A stretch of DNA of 64,000 bases from Ciona intestinalis (GCF_000224145.3 NC_020179.2:3313885-3377884), one strand, 5' to 3'; positions 43,901-54,860 are shown, counted from the stretch's first letter. Made by a program: numbers and translations. Notes: a model not told the origin generated them from the letters alone.

Positions 43901-46850
43901 AACTGAAAGCAAGAAATTTAAGCATAAATTACAGATATATTTAAAAAACATAGTATTAAAAATTGACAAGTAAACAACAATCCCTGAAGATGTTTCATTG
44001 TATGGCAGTTTCAAAGACTTTTAGGACATAAAAAACATTTTGTAAAAGATGTCTTTCACACTTAATTATTATGAGGACATTTTTACCTAAAAACTAACCT
44101 CAGCAATCTGATATATGTATAGTGAATGAAGTTATGAATACTACTTCAATTTTTACTGTACAAAGTGAACTGTGAATAAAATGTCTTACCTTATCTTGAA
44201 AATTATTTTTCTGTTTTATTTGATCTTCGACTTCTTGTTGATTTTTTAGTTTCAATCGATTTATCAATTCTTCTGTATCAGCTTGTGCAAGTAACCTTTC
44301 TGCCTCTTGTTCCTGTTAGGTATAGGAGTCAATTTTAACATAAACATGACAGTCCCTATGCAATGGCACAGTGAGGGGGGGTTCCAAGGTTATGACTTTA
44401 TTAAATTAAACTCCCTTACTCCCTTTACTTTTTTTCGAACAAAACTTAAACAAAATCTGTATTTTTTGTAGCTTTTTAAATAACTTTTGTTAAATCCAAA
44501 AAAAATCATGCTAGAAACATAAAGCTTCTGAGAAATATGTTGATTTGTCTGTAAAAAAAATTAAGGTGGATATAAAAATAAATTATTTAATTAAAAAGTT
44601 ATTCAATTTTTTCAAAGGCGGAAGGTTGTAGCCCCTACTTGAGCCCCTCTAGCTGACCTGTTTTATAGCATTGAGTTCTGCTTCCAACCGTAGTACATTA
44701 CTTCTTAGTGTGTCTGCATCTTCCTGGCTGGTGGTGACGAATCTTTCAAAAGCTTCAACCATCATATCTGGCACCAACTCTGATAAATGATCGCTCTCTG
44801 TGAACCTTTTAAAGTAACAGCATAGATGTTTTCAATAAAATGCCTTTTAAATTTTTTTTCATTTTTTTTTTAAATCTTGGGTGACAGTGTTATATATATA
44901 TTGGCATCAAACAAAGGAAATCGCAGTGATTATTGTGTAGTGAATGCAATATACTTTGGCTCTGCTGTTTTTATAAACACTTAACAGACTAACAGCACAG
45001 AAAAAGCTGTTTTACATTTAAAATTGTGCCAAAACACATTATGTTACCAAAAACCACTGCCTTAAAAGTTAGAAATGTTTCTGCACTCTTACCTAGAACG
45101 TGTATCTCTGTTTTGAGCAGTAGATAGTACAGCTCTAATATTGGTCAGTGCATGTTCACTGGATTGATTGCGATTTTGTAAAATATTTAAGCGCTCATGA
45201 GCATCAAGTAATGCTTGTTCCTGCATTTGGTTTGAAGCTGCCAGCTCTTTTATTGTGGTCTGCATTTAAATTTTTTCATTTATTAAAAATTTAATGCATT
45301 TTTAACTCATTTTATTATGAAGACCATTTTAAATTTTCTTACATGAACATGCTAATTTAAACTACTTTCGCACAGCCACATTTTTATATATATAAAACTA
45401 AATAGGATTAAATAAACCACGTACATAAATAGCCTTGGGGTTGGGGTAATGGGTTAAATCAGGCCTAAATCCCAGAACATCGACAAGGACTCACCCAGAT
45501 AGAATAGAAAATAAGAATATAATAAACAAAAAAAACAGAACATGAACCTGCAGTTTGTGTATCATGTCCTCTTGTTGGTGCATTTCATTTTCTTTAATTT
45601 CCATTAGTTGTTTACGACCTGCTAATGTCTCTTGAAGCTTTTTCTGAAGTTCTTCTATGGATTTTCGGAAATGTGCTTTCTGTGTTTGCACTACATTTTT
45701 TGATTCGTCTAATTTTCTTGTTAAATATTCCACCTGAGCCTAAAAAACAATAACACCTTATGCTCCTTATCGAGTCGCCTATAGATTTATTTTGTTTAAA
45801 TTAGTGTGGTTATCAGTAACAAATATAGCTGTAAACGCAGTTTTAAATCATAGTTGTAAAACAATAAATAATATTTCAAATATTGTGTACTTTGGCTCTG
45901 TCGGTGTGTATGGACACCTAAAAGCAGGGTAAAACGGATGTTCACATTGAAATTAACGTTGCAAATTCGAGAAAACATGCTTTGTTATCGTAATTCAACA
46001 CGAACACCAAACTTTTTATTTACACACAAAAATTATACAGTAGTCGAGTAAACATTGGGTATAAGGCCTAAGAAACATTTAAAGACCAAAAGTATCAGGC
46101 TATGATATGGGTGAGGTCCTAAGGAGATGTAATAAAATAACTATACTGACCTGTGAATCATCCAGTGTGCGTTCTAGGTTGCTTTTAGTTTTCATTAGTG
46201 CGGATATTTCATGTCCTATTGGTGCTAGATTGTGTACACGTGGTTGTATGGTTGGCCCATGAGCAATACTATTATTATTATTACTATTGTTGTTGAGATT
46301 TAAAGGCATGAATAATGTCCTTGGAACAGGATCCAGAAAATCTGATTTTGTGTAAGGTTTTGGTGCATCACCAAATTGTTTATTGTCCATTTGAAATGAG
46401 TGGGACTCATTTTTCTTTTTGTAATCTGTTTCCAAGTCGGACATTTTGAAAGTTGGTGATCTTAAATTTGGTGCTGTGGGTACAAAATAAGGCATTTTAC
46501 TTAATATTGTAATATTAGCATTAAGAATGCGCCAGGCCGAATCAGAACTTGAAAGCTCGTGCCCAAGCATCTTTTTTTTGACGCTCGACTTAAAACTGGT
46601 CTGAGCGCCAAGCCTTTTGTTATAATGTTGCATGCAAAAGAAAAATATTATAAATGAAAAAAAAGGAAGTTAGAAGTTTATACTTATGAAAAGTTCACCA
46701 TAAAACATTTTTGGTCATAAACAGTAAACACAAATACTTACTTTTAACTTGTTGCCGTTTTCCCTCATACTCTGAGAAGCCAGAAGCTCCAAGTCTTTTC
46801 CCTTCTTCCAATAGTTTCTGTATTTTATCGTCATAATCTCCACTTTGCAT
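34952..46850 (-). CDS. CCDC158: CCDC158-like long coiled-coil protein
   Basis: 25 exons join in phase, about 1195 aa (human CCDC158 is about 1113). They run 46742..46850 (ATG 46,850), 46151..46473, 45548..45739, 45093..45259, 44658..44805, 44190..44312, 43789..43902, 43256..43383, 42827..42946, 42242..42368, 41587..41745, 41017..41108, 40707..40914, 40095..40298, 39545..39676, 38820..38950, 38402..38536, 37951..38110, 37495..37645, 37203..37255, 36938..37083, 36546..36640, 35973..36102, 35358..35524 and 34952..35025. Most of the protein is predicted heptad coiled coil. Matches to CCDC158 are YLTRKLDESKNVVQTQKAHF, IEELQKKLQETLAGR, SEKEHRRNLWLRESDS, IAESMQKELTSKRAVIDSLQ and the C-terminal LCRQLQQRLEGL with LIKRQDRKLQQVRASGQ. 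A Ser/Pro- and Arg-rich linker (exons 19-23) splits the coils. Function is poorly known even in vertebrates. The first exon is less certain. Confidence 0.87.
35200..35340 (+). mobile_element. SINE family A, tail
   Basis: ACCCACAAAGTTACATACGT, GGTAACTCAAAAGCAAGC, GAGGTGTATGAAACAGAACA and AGTTACGTTCATTCAATC. Only the tail half is present. CCDC158 intron. Confidence 0.75.
36153..36255 (-). repeat. Repeat family C, partial
   Basis: TATTCTATATGGGTAAGGTT, then a diverged middle, then ACACTCATGGTGCTGCTGC. CCDC158 intron. Confidence 0.5.
37280..37460 (-). repeat. Repeat family D copy
   Basis: Family D landmarks are GGGGTGACATAGGT, GGAAACCTCATTGATTAATG, AATGTAATATACTTTG and GTATAGACACCTAACAGCAG. Related copies are at 25,000-25,200 (opposite orientation), 39,000-39,170, 41,800-41,990, 44,870-45,040 and 45,870-45,965. 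Non-coding and dispersed in introns. Confidence 0.6.
37698..37930 (+). mobile_element. SINE family A, near full length
   Basis: Head GACACAGTGGATGCATATAA, AGGTTCAAGGCTCATCGC, body CCATTGTAGGCATACGTGTC, tail GTTACATACGTGGTAGCTTG and GTGTATGAAGCAGAACACC. CCDC158 intron. Confidence 0.8.
38158..38372 (+). mobile_element. SINE family A copy
   Basis: Head GGCACAATGGTTAGCACGCC, AGGTTCAAGGTTTGTCGC, body CCATTGTAGGCGTATGTGTC, tail TAACATACATGATAACTCAT. CCDC158 intron. Confidence 0.8.
39270..39438 (+). mobile_element. TIR element family B
   Basis: Left end TATAGTAGGGTGAGGGAAGA, inside TTTGGTAGTAAACAAGGAAC, right end CCCGTCTTCCCCTACCCTAC. CCDC158 intron. Confidence 0.8.
40388..40615 (-). mobile_element. 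SINE family A tails, two adjacent partial copies
   Basis: The first (40,388-40,518) reads GTGACTTGTTTATTGTTGTG, GGTGGGGCAAGAACAGTC and GAGTAACCCCATATGTAACT. The second (40,528-40,615) reads AATGTACATAACTTTTCTTC, TAACACTAGTGTTTTGTTAC and CACCTCGTGTCCGC. CCDC158 intron. Confidence 0.65.
41262..41552 (+). mobile_element. SINE family A, near full length, diverged
   Basis: GGATTCAAGGCTCGACGC, TACTATTGTGTGTGGACTTC, CTTAACGAGAATTTCTCCAA, then the tail CCCACAAAGTTAAACACATG and GGTGTATAAAACATAACACC. CCDC158 intron. Confidence 0.75.
41795..41985 (-). repeat. Repeat family D copy
   Basis: GGTGACATCATCTGTTTTAG, CCAGTTTTAAGCCTAAAAAA, CTCTGCTGTTAAGTATATAC and CAGAGCCAAGGCATATT. CCDC158 intron. It forms part of a chance open frame of about 198 codons that is not a gene. 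Confidence 0.55.
43500..43748 (-). mobile_element. SINE family A copy
   Basis: Tail AGTGTAACTTGTTTTATCCT, CACGGGTGTTCTGTTTACAC and GAGTTACCACGTTTAAAACT, then body ACTACTGGGTTGAAGAAATT and CACAATGGTAGCAGCGACAA. The head is missing. CCDC158 intron. Confidence 0.75.
44865..45045 (-). repeat. Repeat family D copy
   Basis: TTGGGTGACAGTGTTAT, CAAACAAAGGAAATCGC, GTGAATGCAATATACTTTGG, CTCTGCTGTTTTTATAAACA and CTTAACAGACTAACAGCAC. CCDC158 intron. Confidence 0.55.
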
Positions 46851-48103
46851 TTTATGAATGTTTTAATACTTTTAATGAACCAACATGTTTTTTACAAAAT
46901 AATCAAAAAAATGCAATAAAAATGGTCAAAAGGGTCACCAAATTACTACTCGCGACTGTAAAATAATTACGGTTTATTGAAATTTGTTTTGATTACAGAA
47001 TTACTAGCGAATTATAATTTAAAATACTGAAAATATGTGAATAAAGGAAACGTTTGTTATGATTCTGTTTTGCCGTTTAAACTTGCCGGACTCTAATCAC
47101 TCAAGCGTGACACTGGTGGTCGACTGTTTCAAGGGAGTAACAAATTTAAACACAAATGCCATTGAATATAGTACAAAATGTCCATGTTATTTTTCCAACG
47201 GTGTTCCCCATGTTATTATACAGATTCTGATTGAAATTCCAACTTGTCGATAATAAAGTATTCAAAGAATTGTTAAACAGTGAGGACGAATGCCCAGGCA
47301 GTACGGTATGTGTAGCTAGGCCATATCCCGCCTAAAAGTGTTATGATTAGTTTAAAGAGTATGAAAGTGTGATTTGGATGTGGCTATATAAATGCGTTGT
47401 TTTTCTGGCATATAAAACGGTTCTATCCAGAAGCTTGTTATTAATTTAGGCACGATGCGAAGCACGCCAGACGCAAGAAACTTTCAAGATTGGTATATAT
47501 GTTTGCAATCTGCTGTAAAACTTTGAAATTTGATCGAAGCGACATGTGTTCCGGTATTTGTCAAAGCACACTTAATTAATAGATTTCAACAAGTAGAAAA
47601 GTATTTTCTTTAACGGCAATGTTGTCGTGAATGTAAAATTAAACTTCAGGAAATGAATCCGAGAAATTTCCCCAGTACCCTATATATTCTACCTAACGCA
47701 ATGATCACGTGTAAAACACCATTCAAGATTTTGTTCCTAGAGTACCAAACACTAGCTGCAATATGTTTTGACGTTGTGTAGCCCATGTCGTATGGCATCA
47801 CGTTGGCAATGATCAATTAGCTAGCGGGGCCGGTTAGTTTCAAGACCAGAGAAAAGGGAAATCACAAAAACAAAGCTGGATTGTTGAAGCGTTTTTGTTC
47901 TTGAGGGTAGCCATTGAACTAGCGCTGATTTCGAATTCAAGTATATAGCAAAGTCTAATTTTTATCTGTTTAAACCGATTTGCATGGTTATTCCACAGAA
48001 CAATATGCATCGCATTTGCTTAGGTATTTTTAGCCAAACTTATGAAGGGTATTAGTAAGATAGAGGTGAAAGAGTTTTAAAACATTAAATCGTGAGGATA
48101 ACG
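46851..48103. other. Divergent intergenic region CCDC158 / SLC7 gene A
   Basis: About 1.25 kb between two genes transcribed away from each other, so both promoters lie here. A less AT-rich part spans about 47,050-47,900. I see no repeat of families A-D and no coding exon with family support; the 64-codon frame at 47,059 is not convincing. Confidence 0.5.
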
Positions 48104-51100
48104 ATGTGCGACAAAGGTTTCTGCAGAAGATTCTTATCGAATTTGTCAAGAAAAAAAGATGTATCAGAAGACATGTTGCGAACAGGTGTCTTATTATAAC
48201 ATTATTTTTCCAATCATTATAGTATAGGGTGGGGAAAGATGGGACACCTTTTCATTCTATTTCCTCGTTCCATTTGGTAGTAAACAAAGAACATTCGAAG
48301 AATTACAAAACTGTGCCCTCACGACTCCCATAGACCGTTGTTAATTCTTTAAAACACGATCAGGATGTTTGGATATTACGTGTTAAAGGTGTCTTATATC
48401 CCCCACACCACTGCACGCAATATACGAGTTTAAATAAATCAGTATTAGATGAATATAGATTACTATTGTCATGTGTTTCTGTTCAAAGACGGCGTGGTAA
48501 TGCATACTTTATTCTCGCAAGCGTGTAGACCATATGTGCTTGCCGTACTAAACTGTTGAATTAATGTTAAGTTTTTGACAAATGTAATTTCGAGGTGCAA
48601 ACACTTGTTTTATAACAACATTCGTTGCCCAGGCACGCGAGAATACATAAGTTACATTCACTATTTTGTAAAATCCAACAGTATATGATAACATTAATTA
48701 GCACCCATGGACCTCTTTGGTTTGTTGTCGATTAGTTTGCTGTCCAAAATGAATTCCCGGCAGGATGTGAGAAAGTAATCCGTTATATGTGGACCGTCAG
48801 TAGAACAGTTTACATCCAGGCAACATGTTGTTGAATGAATGAATGTAACTTGCTACGTGCGACTCGAAAACAACGGTCGTTATAACAGGGGTGTTCCTTT
48901 TTATATAGTAGGGTGGGAGAAGATGAAACACATTTAGCAAATAATATCCAAATATCCTGATCGTGTTTTAAACAAATATCAACGGTCTATCGAAGTCGTG
49001 AGGATAATGATCTATAATGCTTTAAATGTTTTTTTACTACCAAATTAGTCGAGAAAATAAAATGGAAACGTGTCTCATCTTCTCCCACCCTACTATATAC
49101 CTTTTGTTTTTATAAACCACTTTGTCACGGCGACGGATGTTGTTTACACGAACAACACATTTGGCTAATCACTTTCTATACACACGCATAAACTCTAATA
49201 AACGCAATTTAAATAAACCTACATTCTCTTGTGCAACATATTTTAGAGTGGGTGAGATGAGATATATTTTCGTTCTATTTTTTTATTTATTGATGTATCT
49301 AGCGTGGGTGGGCAGCGACAGTCATTTTAACACTGGTATTCTGTTTCACATACTTGTTACACATACCCAATACAGATCTGAAGCGATGTTTCAACCTTGG
49401 AGATCTAACCTTCCTTGCTATCAGTGGTATGATTGGTTCTGGTCTTTACGTGTTGGCGGGCACAGTAACTCGAGAAGTAGCAGGCCCTTCAATCGTTGTG
49501 TCTTATGTCATTGCAGCAATGGCTTCGATTCTGTCCGCCTTTTGTTACGCTGGTAAGCATGTTACTATAACTGTGCAAGTTATCGCTTATGTTTTTTTGT
49601 AAATTGTTAGCGATACTTAAAAAATCGAAACAATAATCACTTAACAAGTTGCATACGTGGTAATTTGTAAGCGGACACAATATAAGGTGTATGAAACGCA
49701 AACACCCATGTTATAGCGACTGTCGTTGCCTCTTCACGCGAGGATATACATAGTTAAATTCATATCAAATACAGCCTTTACGAACATAAGTAAAGTTTAA
49801 AGCCGAGGTGTTTAAACTATACAGAACTGTTACAGTGATAACCTGTCAAACTTTATTATCCAGAATTTTCGGCACGGATACCAGTAGCAGGTTCTGCATA
49901 TCAGTTTACTTATATAAGTGTTGGAGAATTCTGGGCGTTTGTTGTTGGTTGGAACGTCGCATTGGAACATACGATATATGTGGCAGCAATTGCAAGAACC
50001 TGTAGCGGGTAGGGTAGAAACCTAACCTAAATTACGATGTAAACAAGCATAATAAGGTGGGGGAAGATGGGACACCTTTCTCGTCCAATTTGATAGTAAA
50101 CACAGAAAATTCAACTAGTTATAAATCCGTATCCTCACGACTCCCGTATCGTTGTTGATAGTTTAAAACACGATCAGGATATTTGTATATATTCTGTGCT
50201 AAAGGTCTCCCGTCTTCCCACACTCTACTATATAGGCTATATTACTGTTGGAGCACGGGTTACATTAACAAATACTATATTTCGTGATCACGCTTCAAAC
50301 AATTCTTTGAATTTGTTTTCTTTGTCACTAAATGGGACAAGGAATAATAAACCAATCAACCGTTTTGATAACGACGTGATATGTTTAGGTATTTGGACAG
50401 TTTGTTTGGAAATAAAATTGAAATGTACATGCGAATCCACGCACCTATGGCTGGTGGCTTCTTCGCCAGTTATCCAGACTTTTTAGCTGTTGGCATTATA
50501 CTTGTATTCGGGATTGTTCTTCTATGTGGAGTGAAACTGTCTTCCAAAGTAAACATCGTAATTGCCATCATCAATATTCTCGTGATTCTGTTTATTATAA
50601 GTAAGTTTTAAACGATTTATTTGTAACTTGCTTTATCGTGGCCAGAATATAACACGGAGGTTCTGTTTTATACACCTAGTGTCAGCTTCCCAATGGTACC
50701 ATCATCGAGCCTTGAACCGGTAACCTTTAGTTTAGAGGCATGCGCGCTAATTATTGTTCCACGCAGCCAGATACATACTAAAAGTTTTTATTACGGTTTC
50801 CCACATAAGTTTGTATTATACTAACTCTTTTCACTTTATTACTTTTTTTAGCGACGGGCATGTACCTAGCGGACATTAAAAACTGGACCCAAGTCAAGGG
50901 TGGTTTCTTCCCTTATGGTTGGGCAGGCACCATACAAGGAGCTACTACATTGGTTTACAGTTATGTTGGATACGAGGTAGTCGCATCCGCAACTGAAGAA
51001 GCGATTAATGCTGCAAGGTGAGCGATAAAACGTATGAACAGTGTATGAATGACGCGGCGCGGGTAAACGACATTTGTTACATCTGTTTTGTCCACCTCAT

Positions 51101-54100
51101 ATACCCTCTTACGAGTTACCACGTATGTTCCTTGTTGACGATTGTTTTGTCACAGCGGCATATACATGACAGCTAAACTTTGATCCTTTAAGATCACAAA
51201 AAACACAAGACCTCTTTCACGCTTATAAAAATAGTATATACTAGAGTGGGGCAAGACGGGACACATTTTTATTCTATTTTTTCGTTCCACTTGGTAGTAT
51301 ACAAAGAAAATTCAAAGAATTATAAAACCGTATCCTCACGACTTCCCTAGATCGGTGTTAATTGTTTAAAACATGTTTAGGATATTTAGATATTATGTGC
51401 TAAAGGTCTTCCATCTTCCCCCACACTATACTATATTATATATATATATACACTCACCATTTCAGAGATATTCCACTCTCTCTGCTTATTTCTGTGATCG
51501 TGGTTGTCATTTCATACGTTGGTGGATCTGCTGCACTCACACTTATGGTGCCTTGGTATGACGTGTCTGTCACTGCTCCGTTTCCAGCTGCGTACCAGAA
51601 TCGAGGCTGGGCTTGGGCCCAGTACATTGTATCCATCGGAGCTTTGGCAGCAATGTTGACGTGTCTCTTGTCAATTATGTACGTTGTCCCGCGATACCTT
51701 CTTGCGATGTCACGAGATGGTCTTTTGTTTCAGAATTTACAGAAAATAAGTGAAAGGACAAAAGTAAGACACTGCAAAAACTATTTGGTCTATTGCATTG
51801 TATTATATTTCTGCTGTATTTTAAAAGGTTGTTGCACTTTTGAATATAATTAGGTAGTTTGTACTTTATGGCTATGAGCATTTTTTAACTTATTTTTTCA
51901 TATACAGAACACTCGTGTTGTAATGACTGTTGCAAGGATAAATATAAGTTACATTCATTGATTATAACCTCCTACAGGTATATTTACCCTGAGTATTTAA
52001 CTAGAGTTGCACACTTACTGTAGGCTATAGTAGGGTGGGGGAAGATGGGACACAATTTAACTATATTTTCCCGTCCTTTTTAGTAGTAAACAAAGAACAT
52101 TCAAAATATTATGAAACTGTGCCCTCACGACTCCCATAGGCCGTTGTTAACTGTTTAAAACACGATCAGGATATTTGGATATTATGTGACAAAATACTAT
52201 ATTTAGTTTATGCGCCGAAAATATTGCGAATTCTATTTTTATATAGGTCCCATACATATCGACACTTGTTGTGATCATATTTAGTGGAGTGGTAAGCATC
52301 GTATTCAGTCTCAACAGCCTTGTGGAGTTTATAGCGGTCGGCCAACTATTGGCATGTACGTTCGTCGCTTTTTGTGTTATCAAACTTCGCTACTCGCCCA
52401 ATCAAATATCAAGGTAAAGATTGGGAATATTTAAAATTAAGTGAATTTTTTTGACTTCCAAAATTATCTCTGTGATTAATTAAAATAGATGAAAGATCAA
52501 ACAATCAGTTTTGTTTGTACAGTCAAAGCTGAAAAACCATTAAAAACTTCAACGTGACTGTTATGGTAACATTATTCGTAAAACTCTAACCCAAAGTTCA
52601 CGAATTCAAAGCCCATCGCTGCTATCATTGTGGGCGTATGCGTCCTTGGGCAAGACAAAAAATCCTCCCAAAATAAGTCGTTTCCCGGCCACGCGACGAT
52701 AAAATAAGTTACATCCATTCATACACACAGAACAGCCGTGTTTGTAACGACAGTCGCTAGAATAAAACAAGTTATATTCATTATATTTAACACTTTACCT
52801 AATGTATACGCAGCTATGAGCGATCTGACGAAGGCGGAATTCCGACACTGCGTGAATGGCTGGAAAAAGATGACAATAAAAAAGTGAACGAGTTAACCCA
52901 GCTGAACCAATGTACCAAAATGAAAAAAGAATTTTCAATCAGTGCTGCTAATGAGTGTTCAACCAGTGCTGAAGACGCCCCTATTATAAACTCATCATTC
53001 GGTACAGTGAAGAAATCAATACTACATTCTAGCTTCGGTTTTCTGTTCGAATGGACAACAGCTTATGCGCCAGGCAGAATACCTTTTTATATTTTGCTAA
53101 GTGCCATGGCGTGTTCCACTACTGCATCTGCAGTTGCTCTGTTCGTGAATCAACAAGAGTCTTGGTGGTATATTAGCATTGTCATCACCCTGAGTGTTAT
53201 TGCGTTTTTGCTTATTGCCACTCTACGCTGCTTCGTGCAAGATGACACCATACGTACATTTAAGGTAACAGTGTGTGAATAAATAAATATATTCAGGTGG
53301 GGGTGGATGGGACACATTTTCATTCTATTTCTCGTCCCATTTGGTAAACAACAGAGAACATTCGATGAAATATAAAACTGCATCCTAACGACTCCCACAG
53401 ACCGTTGTTAATTGTTTAAAACACGATTAGGATGTTTGGATATTTTTCTATCTTGCCACATAGGACTATAACGTATATATCCTTGTGTGGCTAGACAACA
53501 ACAGCCGTTATAACACAAAGTATTCTGTTGCACACAGTGCCGGTATATACGTTTAAATTCTCTTATACGCTTATCTAAAATCACCCCTTAAATAAGGTGG
53601 CTGTACACAGTATCCGGCATGCGAATTCGCTTGCAAAGTCGTATATGCAAACTCATTACCGAGTTCCGCATGCGGCAGCGAAATCCTGGCAAAACGGACG
53701 AATTCCGGATACTGTGTACAGCCACTTTTATTAAGATTTTCTTGGTGTATACCATATTTTATAGTAATATACAACGTACAGTTTTTTTACGTATTTAAAA
53801 CACAAGTTACCTTACAGGTACCGTGTGTCCCGTTCGTTCCATTCTGTAGCATTGTCATCAATATCATTCTAATGTTAAAACTGAAGTCCCTTACATGGAT
53901 CCGCATGGCAGTTTGGATGGCAATAGGTAATATAGTGTATACTGAATATTTTAATATAAAAATCTGCACTTCGTGTGTCTTATATAAATAGACGGTATAA
54001 TGTTAACAAATATCGTAACGCCGTTGGTACTAATTGGGGCGCTAGAAACGATAGGTACCGAATCCCACACAAAGTTACATTCGAAGTAACTCGTAAGCAG

Positions 54101-54860
54101 GCACTATATGGGTATATGAAACGAACACCCAAGTTAAAACGACTGTCATTGACCCGCCAAGTACTTAATATTTAAACAAAACAAAAACTCTTATCTGTGC
54201 TTGGCCGATATAGGATGTACCTTCTATACTGCTGCTTTTTCTTAACTGTAAAACACCCTGTTGAGCTGCAGATCTAGCAGCGCCGTGCAGTAGTGCGTAG
54301 CGGCGTGTTTTGTACTTTTTGCTGATTGCTGATGTATGCGGCGTCTTTTCAAATTACGCCCGAGGTTTAAATTTACGCTCGAGGTTTTGTACAAAACACA
54401 ATGTTCAAATGTAACTGGTTACCGACTGCAGTTTTGCTGCTAATTCGCTTCTATTCGCTGTTTTAATTATAATTCATCTGATCTTCTTTATACTGTATTC
54501 GAACAGATCAATACAATTTGTGCTATGTTTATATATGAATGAAAATGATATATAGTAGGGTGAGGTAAGATGGGACATCTTTAGCGCATAATGTTCAAAT
54601 ATCTTGTGTTTTAAACAATTAACAGCGGTCTGTGGAAGTCGTGAGGATACGGTTTTATATTTCTCTGAACTTTCTTTGTTTACTACCTAATAGGACGAAA
54701 TAATATACTTGGAAAAAGTGTCCTATCTCCCCCCACCATACTATATGGAATATCCAATTATAGTAATAACTTGATTAATGTTTTTCTTACAGGTTTGATC
54801 ATCTATGCAGCTTATGGATATCGAAACAGTAAAGCTGGAAAAAGGGGGCATGAAATGTGA
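48104..54860 (+). CDS. Cationic amino-acid transporter, SLC7A1-4 family (gene A)
   Basis: Ten exons join in phase: 48104..48185, 49376..49552, 49864..50008, 50389..50600, 50852..51017, 51466..51763, 52247..52413, 52814..53264, 53818..53926 and 54793..54860, giving 624 aa. APC-superfamily features are DLKRCFNLGDLTFLAISGMI with GSGLYVLAGTV in TM1, CYAEFSARIPVAGSAYQFTY, VGWNVALEHTIYVAA, GGFFPYGWAGTIQGATTLVY then SYVGYEVVASATEEAIN, TLMVPWYD and PRYLLAMSRDGLLFQ. Exon 8 holds a long hydrophilic loop, and the C-terminal pair of helices (VPFVPFCSIVINIILML, WIRMAVWMAIGLIIYAAYGY) is typical of CATs. About 14 membrane helices are expected, importing arginine/lysine or related substrates at the plasma membrane; SLC7A4-like substrates are uncertain. 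It is the mirror-image paralogue of gene B. Introns are filled with SINE and MITE copies. Confidence 0.94.
48219..48413 (+). mobile_element. TIR element family B
   Basis: TATAGTATAGGGTGGGGAAA, TTTGGTAGTAAACAAAGAAC, TTAAAACACGATCAGGATGT and CCCCCACACCACTGC. Intron 1 of gene A. Confidence 0.8.
48597..48662 (+). mobile_element. SINE family A tail fragment
   Basis: GCAAACACTTGTTTTATAAC, TTCGTTGCCCAGGCACGCGA and CATAAGTTACATTCAC. Intron 1 of gene A; a reverse fragment follows at 48,832-48,900. Confidence 0.6.
48903..49099 (-). mobile_element. TIR element family B
   Basis: TATAGTAGGGTGGGAGAAGA, CCTGATCGTGTTTTAAACAA, TTTTTTACTACCAAATTAGT, then the inverted right end ATCTTCTCCCACCCTACTAT. Intron 1 of gene A. 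Both TIRs are nearly perfect. Confidence 0.85.
49625..49766 (+). mobile_element. SINE family A tail
   Basis: AGTTGCATACGTGGTAATTT, AGGTGTATGAAACGCAAACA, ATAGCGACTGTCGTTGCC and CACGCGAGGATATACATAGT. Intron 2 of gene A. Confidence 0.75.
50050..50234 (+). mobile_element. TIR element family B
   Basis: AAGGTGGGGGAAGATGGGAC, TTTGATAGTAAACACAGAAA, TTTAAAACACGATCAGGATA and CCCACACTCTACTATATA. Intron 3 of gene A. Confidence 0.8.
50618..50775 (-). mobile_element. SINE family A with internal deletion
   Basis: Tail TTTGTAACTTGCTTTATCGT and TACACCTAGTGTCAGCTTCC is joined directly to the head CATCGAGCCTTGAACCGGTA, TTTAGAGGCATGCGCGCTAA. Intron 4 of gene A. Confidence 0.7.
51236..51436 (+). mobile_element. 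TIR element family B
   Basis: TATACTAGAGTGGGGCAAGA, TTGGTAGTATACAAAGAAAA, TTGTTTAAAACATGTTTAGG and CCATCTTCCCCCACACTATA. Intron 5 of gene A, just before the exon 6 acceptor. A SINE tail relic lies at about 51,040-51,180. Confidence 0.8.
52026..52202 (+). mobile_element. TIR element family B, right end truncated
   Basis: TATAGTAGGGTGGGGGAAGA, TTAGTAGTAAACAAAGAACA, TTTAAAACACGATCAGGATA and GTGACAAAATACTAT. Intron 6 of gene A. A SINE tail fragment precedes it at 51,903-51,960. Confidence 0.78.
52545..52768 (+). mobile_element. SINE family A copy with internal deletion
   Basis: AAGTTCACGAATTCAAAGCC, body CATTGTGGGCGTATGCGTCC, tail CGGCCACGCGACGATAAAAT and AAGTTACATCCATTCATA. Intron 7 of gene A. 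Confidence 0.7.
53291..53469 (+). mobile_element. TIR element family B
   Basis: TTCAGGTGGGGGTGGATGGG, CCATTTGGTAAACAACAGAG and TTGTTTAAAACACGATTAGG. The right TIR is degraded. Intron 8 of gene A, directly after the exon 8 donor. Confidence 0.75.
53595..53731. mobile_element. Short TIR element, ends GTGGCTGTACACAGTATCCGG
   Basis: Left arm AAGGTGGCTGTACACAGTAT and right arm ATACTGTGTACAGCCACTTT are inverted copies over about 22 bp. The whole element is ~135 bp, less AT-rich than its surroundings, and non-coding. AATAA and TTATT flank it. Intron 8 of gene A. I saw no second copy in the window. Confidence 0.8.
54550..54747 (-). mobile_element. TIR element family B
   Basis: TATAGTAGGGTGAGGTAAGA, TTTACTACCTAATAGGACGA, GTGTCCTATCTCCCCCCACC and ATACTATAT. 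Intron 9 of gene A, about 45 bp before the last exon. Confidence 0.82.

Noticed and set aside
49122..49556. 144-codon plus-strand frame before transporter gene A exon 2
   Set aside because: It overlaps the real exon 2 in another frame and reads into intron and SINE sequence.
54280..54410. Possible hairpin around GTGTTTTGTAC / GTACAAAACAC
   Set aside because: Arms are only about 11 bp with a long diverged loop; not enough to call an element.
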